Positions 4,595 to 6,302 of a stretch of 6,302 nt of DNA are shown here, in pieces. Origin of the DNA: an uncultured delta proteobacterium (GTDB taxonomy: Bacteria; RBG-13-61-14; DRUE01); the NCBI GenBank assembly GCA_903930515.1, contig CAIYYW010000216.1, positions 1-6,302 of the forward strand. The letters are read 5' to 3'. The translations under genes were made by a program, and so were the position numbers. The notes below the pieces were generated by a model that saw only the letters and a list, made by a program, of their open reading frames with translations, was not told the origin of the DNA and searched no databases. Positions within the stretch are counted from its first letter, which is position 1. Every line of letters begins with the position of its first letter.

Positions 4595-5728
4595 TCACGG
4601 CTTACTCTGATATTCCCGCTTAACCCTTTTCCCCAGCCGGGTGAAAATCTCGTAGCTGATGGTCTGTCCGGCCTCGGCTAATTCCTCCACCCTAACCGCG
4701 CCCGACTTTTCCCTGCCGAAGATCAGGATTTCATCCCCCGGTTCGGCCTCCGGAATCCCGGTCAGGTCCAGCATTATAAAATCCATCGTGACCGCCCCCA
4801 GAAGTGTCGCCGGTTTTGAGCGCACTAAAAACTTGAACCCGATCGGCGTGGAACGGGGAAGACCGTCCGCGTATCCGAGCGGGACGACCCCCACCCGGCT
4901 CTTGCGTTCCAGGACGCTTTTGCCGCCATAAGAAATCCTGGTCCCGGCCGGAAGGTTCTTGATCAGGCACACCCTGCTGACCAAACTCATCACCGGCTCC
5001 AGATGAAGCGAATGTTCCAAGGCCGGATAAAAGGGGTCCGCGCCGTAAAGCGCCAGCCCGGGCCGGACCGAGTTGAACCTCGCCTCCGGGTATTTGATCA
5101 GACCCGCGCTCCCGGCCAAATGATAGTATTTGAGCTTCAATTTCTTTTTGCGGAGTCCGTTCACGATCAGGGAAAAATCCTCAATCTGGCGCCGGGTGTA
5201 TTTGAGATAGTCTGCCCCCTGGTAGTCCGGGCAGGACAGGTGACTGAGCATCCCTTCTATCTCCAGGCCGGGAAGGCCCCCGGCTTGGCCGATAAATTCC
5301 CACAACCCGTCCGTGGCCACCCCCAATCTGCTCATCCCGGTGTCAACCTTGACCTGAACCCGGACCTTCTTCCTTTGCTTCCGAGACTCCGCGCTCAGCC
5401 GCCCGCAGGTTTCCAGATCGCTCACCACCGGGACCAATCCCGCTTTAACCACCGCAGACTCGTCTCCCGGAAAGCATCCGCTTAAAAGAATGAACCGCGC
5501 CTTGACCCCTGATTCCATCAGCTCCAGCGCCTCTTCCACGCAGGCCACGCAAAAAGTGCCCGCGCCCGCACTCAGCAGAGCCTTCCCGCAACGGACCGAA
5601 TTATGCCCGTACCCGTCCGCCTTCACCACCGGGAATAGCTCCACCCCCGGCCCCACCAAATTCTTAATCGTCCGGTAGTTTGATTGCAAACGGTCCAAAT
5701 AAATCCTGGCTATGCACGGCCTTCCCAT
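4595..5728 (-). CDS. alr: Alanine racemase (PLP-dependent)
   Basis: This 377-residue cytoplasmic enzyme interconverts L- and D-alanine, supplying D-alanine for peptidoglycan. Its length is typical of the family. The N-terminal TIM barrel carries VVKADGYGH (34-42) with the PLP lysine Lys36. KVDTGMSRLG (127-136) holds Lys127 and Arg134, equivalent to the carbamylated lysine and the substrate-carboxylate arginine of the Geobacillus enzyme. RPGLALYGADP (222-232) contains the pyridine-nitrogen arginine Arg222. The C-terminal beta domain has the second catalytic base, Tyr267 in RISYGG, the GYADG motif (285-289), Met315-Asp316, and Tyr359 in SYEIFTRLGKRVKREY. All key catalytic residues are present. 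Two substitutions stand out: HLAGSAG (203-209) replaces the common H-x-A-N-S-A, and GAVTMD (311-316) replaces G-R-V-x-M-D. The ATG is preceded by AGGA (complement of 5734-5737) five bases upstream. The gene is convergent with the ferredoxin gene and divergent from the right-end gene. Confidence 0.96.
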   Translation of the reverse strand: MGRPCIARIYLDRLQSNYRTIKNLVGPGVELFPVVKADGYGHNSVRCGKALLSAGAGTFCVACVEEALELMESGVKARFILLSGCFPGDESAVVKAGLVPVVSDLETCGRLSAESRKQRKKVRVQVKVDTGMSRLGVATDGLWEFIGQAGGLPGLEIEGMLSHLSCPDYQGADYLKYTRRQIEDFSLIVNGLRKKKLKLKYYHLAGSAGLIKYPEARFNSVRPGLALYGADPFYPALEHSLHLEPVMSLVSRVCLIKNLPAGTRISYGGKSVLERKSRVGVVPLGYADGLPRSTPIGFKFLVRSKPATLLGAVTMDFIMLDLTGIPEAEPGDEILIFGREKSGAVRVEELAEAGQTISYEIFTRLGKRVKREYQSKP

Positions 5729-5745
5729 TCCATTCCTGCCCCCGC

Positions 5746-5774
5746 ATTATCTTTGAAATTTATCCTTTCCGCAA
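5746..5774 (-). promoter_or_regulatory. Possible promoter of the alanine racemase gene
   Basis: On the minus strand GATAAT (complement of 5746-5751, 5 of 6 matches to the -10 consensus) lies 17 bp from TTGCGG (complement of 5769-5774), which matches only the TTG of a -35 box. The leader would be about 12 nt and would include the AGGA ribosome binding site only near its start, so the call is tentative. Confidence 0.3.
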
Positions 5775-5857
5775 ATGAAAAGGACTCAATCCCCTATCCG
5801 ATCCTTAACCAAATGTAACCCCGGCTCAACCCAGCCTCAACAACCCCTCCCCTAATC

Positions 5858-5877
5858 CGCGATGGCTATCAATCGCG
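5858..5877. repeat. Inverted repeat CGCGAT/ATCGCG
   Basis: CGCGAT (5858-5863) and ATCGCG (5872-5877) are perfect inverted arms around the eight-base spacer GGCTATCA. They are followed on the plus strand by an A-rich stretch, not a T tract, so this is not a plus-strand terminator. It lies between the divergent racemase and right-end genes and could be an operator or an RNA hairpin. Confidence 0.45.
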
Positions 5878-5926
5878 CTAAATAAAAAAACGCGGCCATA
5901 ACTAACAACAATATGAAAAATTGAAA

Positions 5927-5946
5927 CGCGCAATCCTTCTTGCGCG
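5927..5946. repeat. Strong inverted repeat CGCGCAA/TTGCGCG
   Basis: Perfect seven-base arms (5927-5933 and 5940-5946) enclose the six-base loop TCCTTC. On the minus strand the hairpin would be followed by TTTCAATTTTT, which looks like an intrinsic terminator, yet no minus-strand gene is known to end here. The heptamer CGCGGCC occurs on both sides (5891-5897 and 5945-5951). It may stop antisense transcription into the divergent region or be a protein-binding site. Confidence 0.5.
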
Positions 5947-5991
5947 CGGCCTTGATTCCAATTGATTAAAATTCCTTCCTGTGCAAAAATC

Positions 5992-6302
5992 ATGGACATC
6001 AGCGCGAACGCGATTTATGGAAAGAGTATGAAAAAAGATCGGAAAAAGAAGCCTGGGCGGGAATTAAGGAAAGAGCAAAAAAAAGAATTCCCCAAGGCTC
6101 AAGCGCCGGCCCTGAAAAAGCAACCGGGCAAAATTCAGTTGAACGGTTTGCCGCAGAAACCTCGGGAGAAGCCGGAACAACCGCCTTACCCATATTCCCC
6201 TTGGGCATTTCTGGAAACCAATTGGTTTGTTCCCGCGGCTTTGATTTTGCTGATGATGACCGGTTTGGCCTGCTACTGGCCCAGCTTCAAAGTTCCTTTC
6301 CA
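5992..6302 (+). CDS. N-terminal part of a membrane protein, possibly glycosyltransferase/TPR type (truncated by window edge)
   Basis: An open frame runs from the in-frame stop at 5953-5955 to the right edge (about 103 codons from ATG 5992) without a stop. ATG 5992 has no clear ribosome binding site. ATG 6028, twelve codons later in the same frame, has GGAAAG (6019-6024) just upstream and is an equally good start. From 6028 the protein begins MKKDRKKKPGRELRKEQKKE, a lysine-rich, proline-containing tail of about 60 residues that is presumably cytoplasmic. It is followed by the hydrophobic segment NWFVPAALILLMMTGLACYW and then PSFKVPF at the very edge. From memory, a first membrane helix followed by a short segment ending in VPF-H-FDD or similar is typical of large polytopic TPR/TMTC-like and oligosaccharyl or glycosyltransferase proteins, which are common in candidate phyla. 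The next codon here begins CA (His or Gln), which would fit. The frame is coding-like and the region is a plausible gene start, but the family is inferred from few residues. Confidence 0.6.
   Translation, partial: MDISANAIYGKSMKKDRKKKPGRELRKEQKKEFPKAQAPALKKQPGKIQLNGLPQKPREKPEQPPYPYSPWAFLETNWFVPAALILLMMTGLACYWPSFKVPF

Noticed and set aside
5003-5485. Plus-strand open frame of 160 codons inside the racemase region
   Set aside because: It is antisense to alanine racemase, whose catalytic motifs are intact, and has no recognisable protein features.

Overview
The window looks like a bacterial chromosome segment, probably from an anaerobic and possibly uncultivated lineage. It is GC-rich in the genes and AT-richer between them, with Shine-Dalgarno sites ahead of most genes and a small clostridial/Thermotoga-type ferredoxin. 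It also encodes a secreted protein that mixes dockerin-like, MopE-like and Kazal-like segments, and it ends in what looks like the start of a glycosyltransferase/TPR-type membrane protein. I cannot place the phylum from sequence reading alone.

Layout, left to right. Positions 1-276 hold no gene. They contain an AT-rich palindromic stretch, a perfect 9-bp tandem duplication, and two clusters of a degenerate 8-9 bp repeat (CTTTGCGGT-like). Positions 277-1836 (+) encode the double ATPase of a CUT2-type (RbsA/MglA/XylG family) sugar ABC transporter with a TTG start. Positions 1970-3115 (+) encode a 381-residue exported, cysteine-rich, multi-domain protein with its own consensus-like promoter. Positions 3302-4291 (+) encode the matching RbsC-family permease, again with a TTG start. 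Positions 4383-4571 (+) encode a 62-residue single-cluster [4Fe-4S] ferredoxin with a good promoter. Positions 4595-5728 (-) encode a complete alanine racemase, convergent with the ferredoxin. Positions 5729-5991 are a divergent intergenic region with several inverted repeats. From 5992 (+) a membrane protein gene starts and runs off the right edge.

How the genes fit together. The ATPase and permease should form the inner-membrane part of one monosaccharide (ribose/xylose/galactose-like) importer. Its periplasmic binding protein is not in the window. Unusually, the two transporter genes are separated by the secreted-protein gene with its own promoter, so they are not a tight operon here. The ferredoxin (electron transfer), the racemase (D-alanine for peptidoglycan) and the right-end membrane protein appear to be independent units.

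The most unusual item is the secreted protein at 1970-3115: a signal peptide, two dockerin/EF-hand-like Ca-binding loops, a beta-rich middle region, two DCDD-type metal-binding repeats, and a Kazal-like cysteine segment at the C-terminus.
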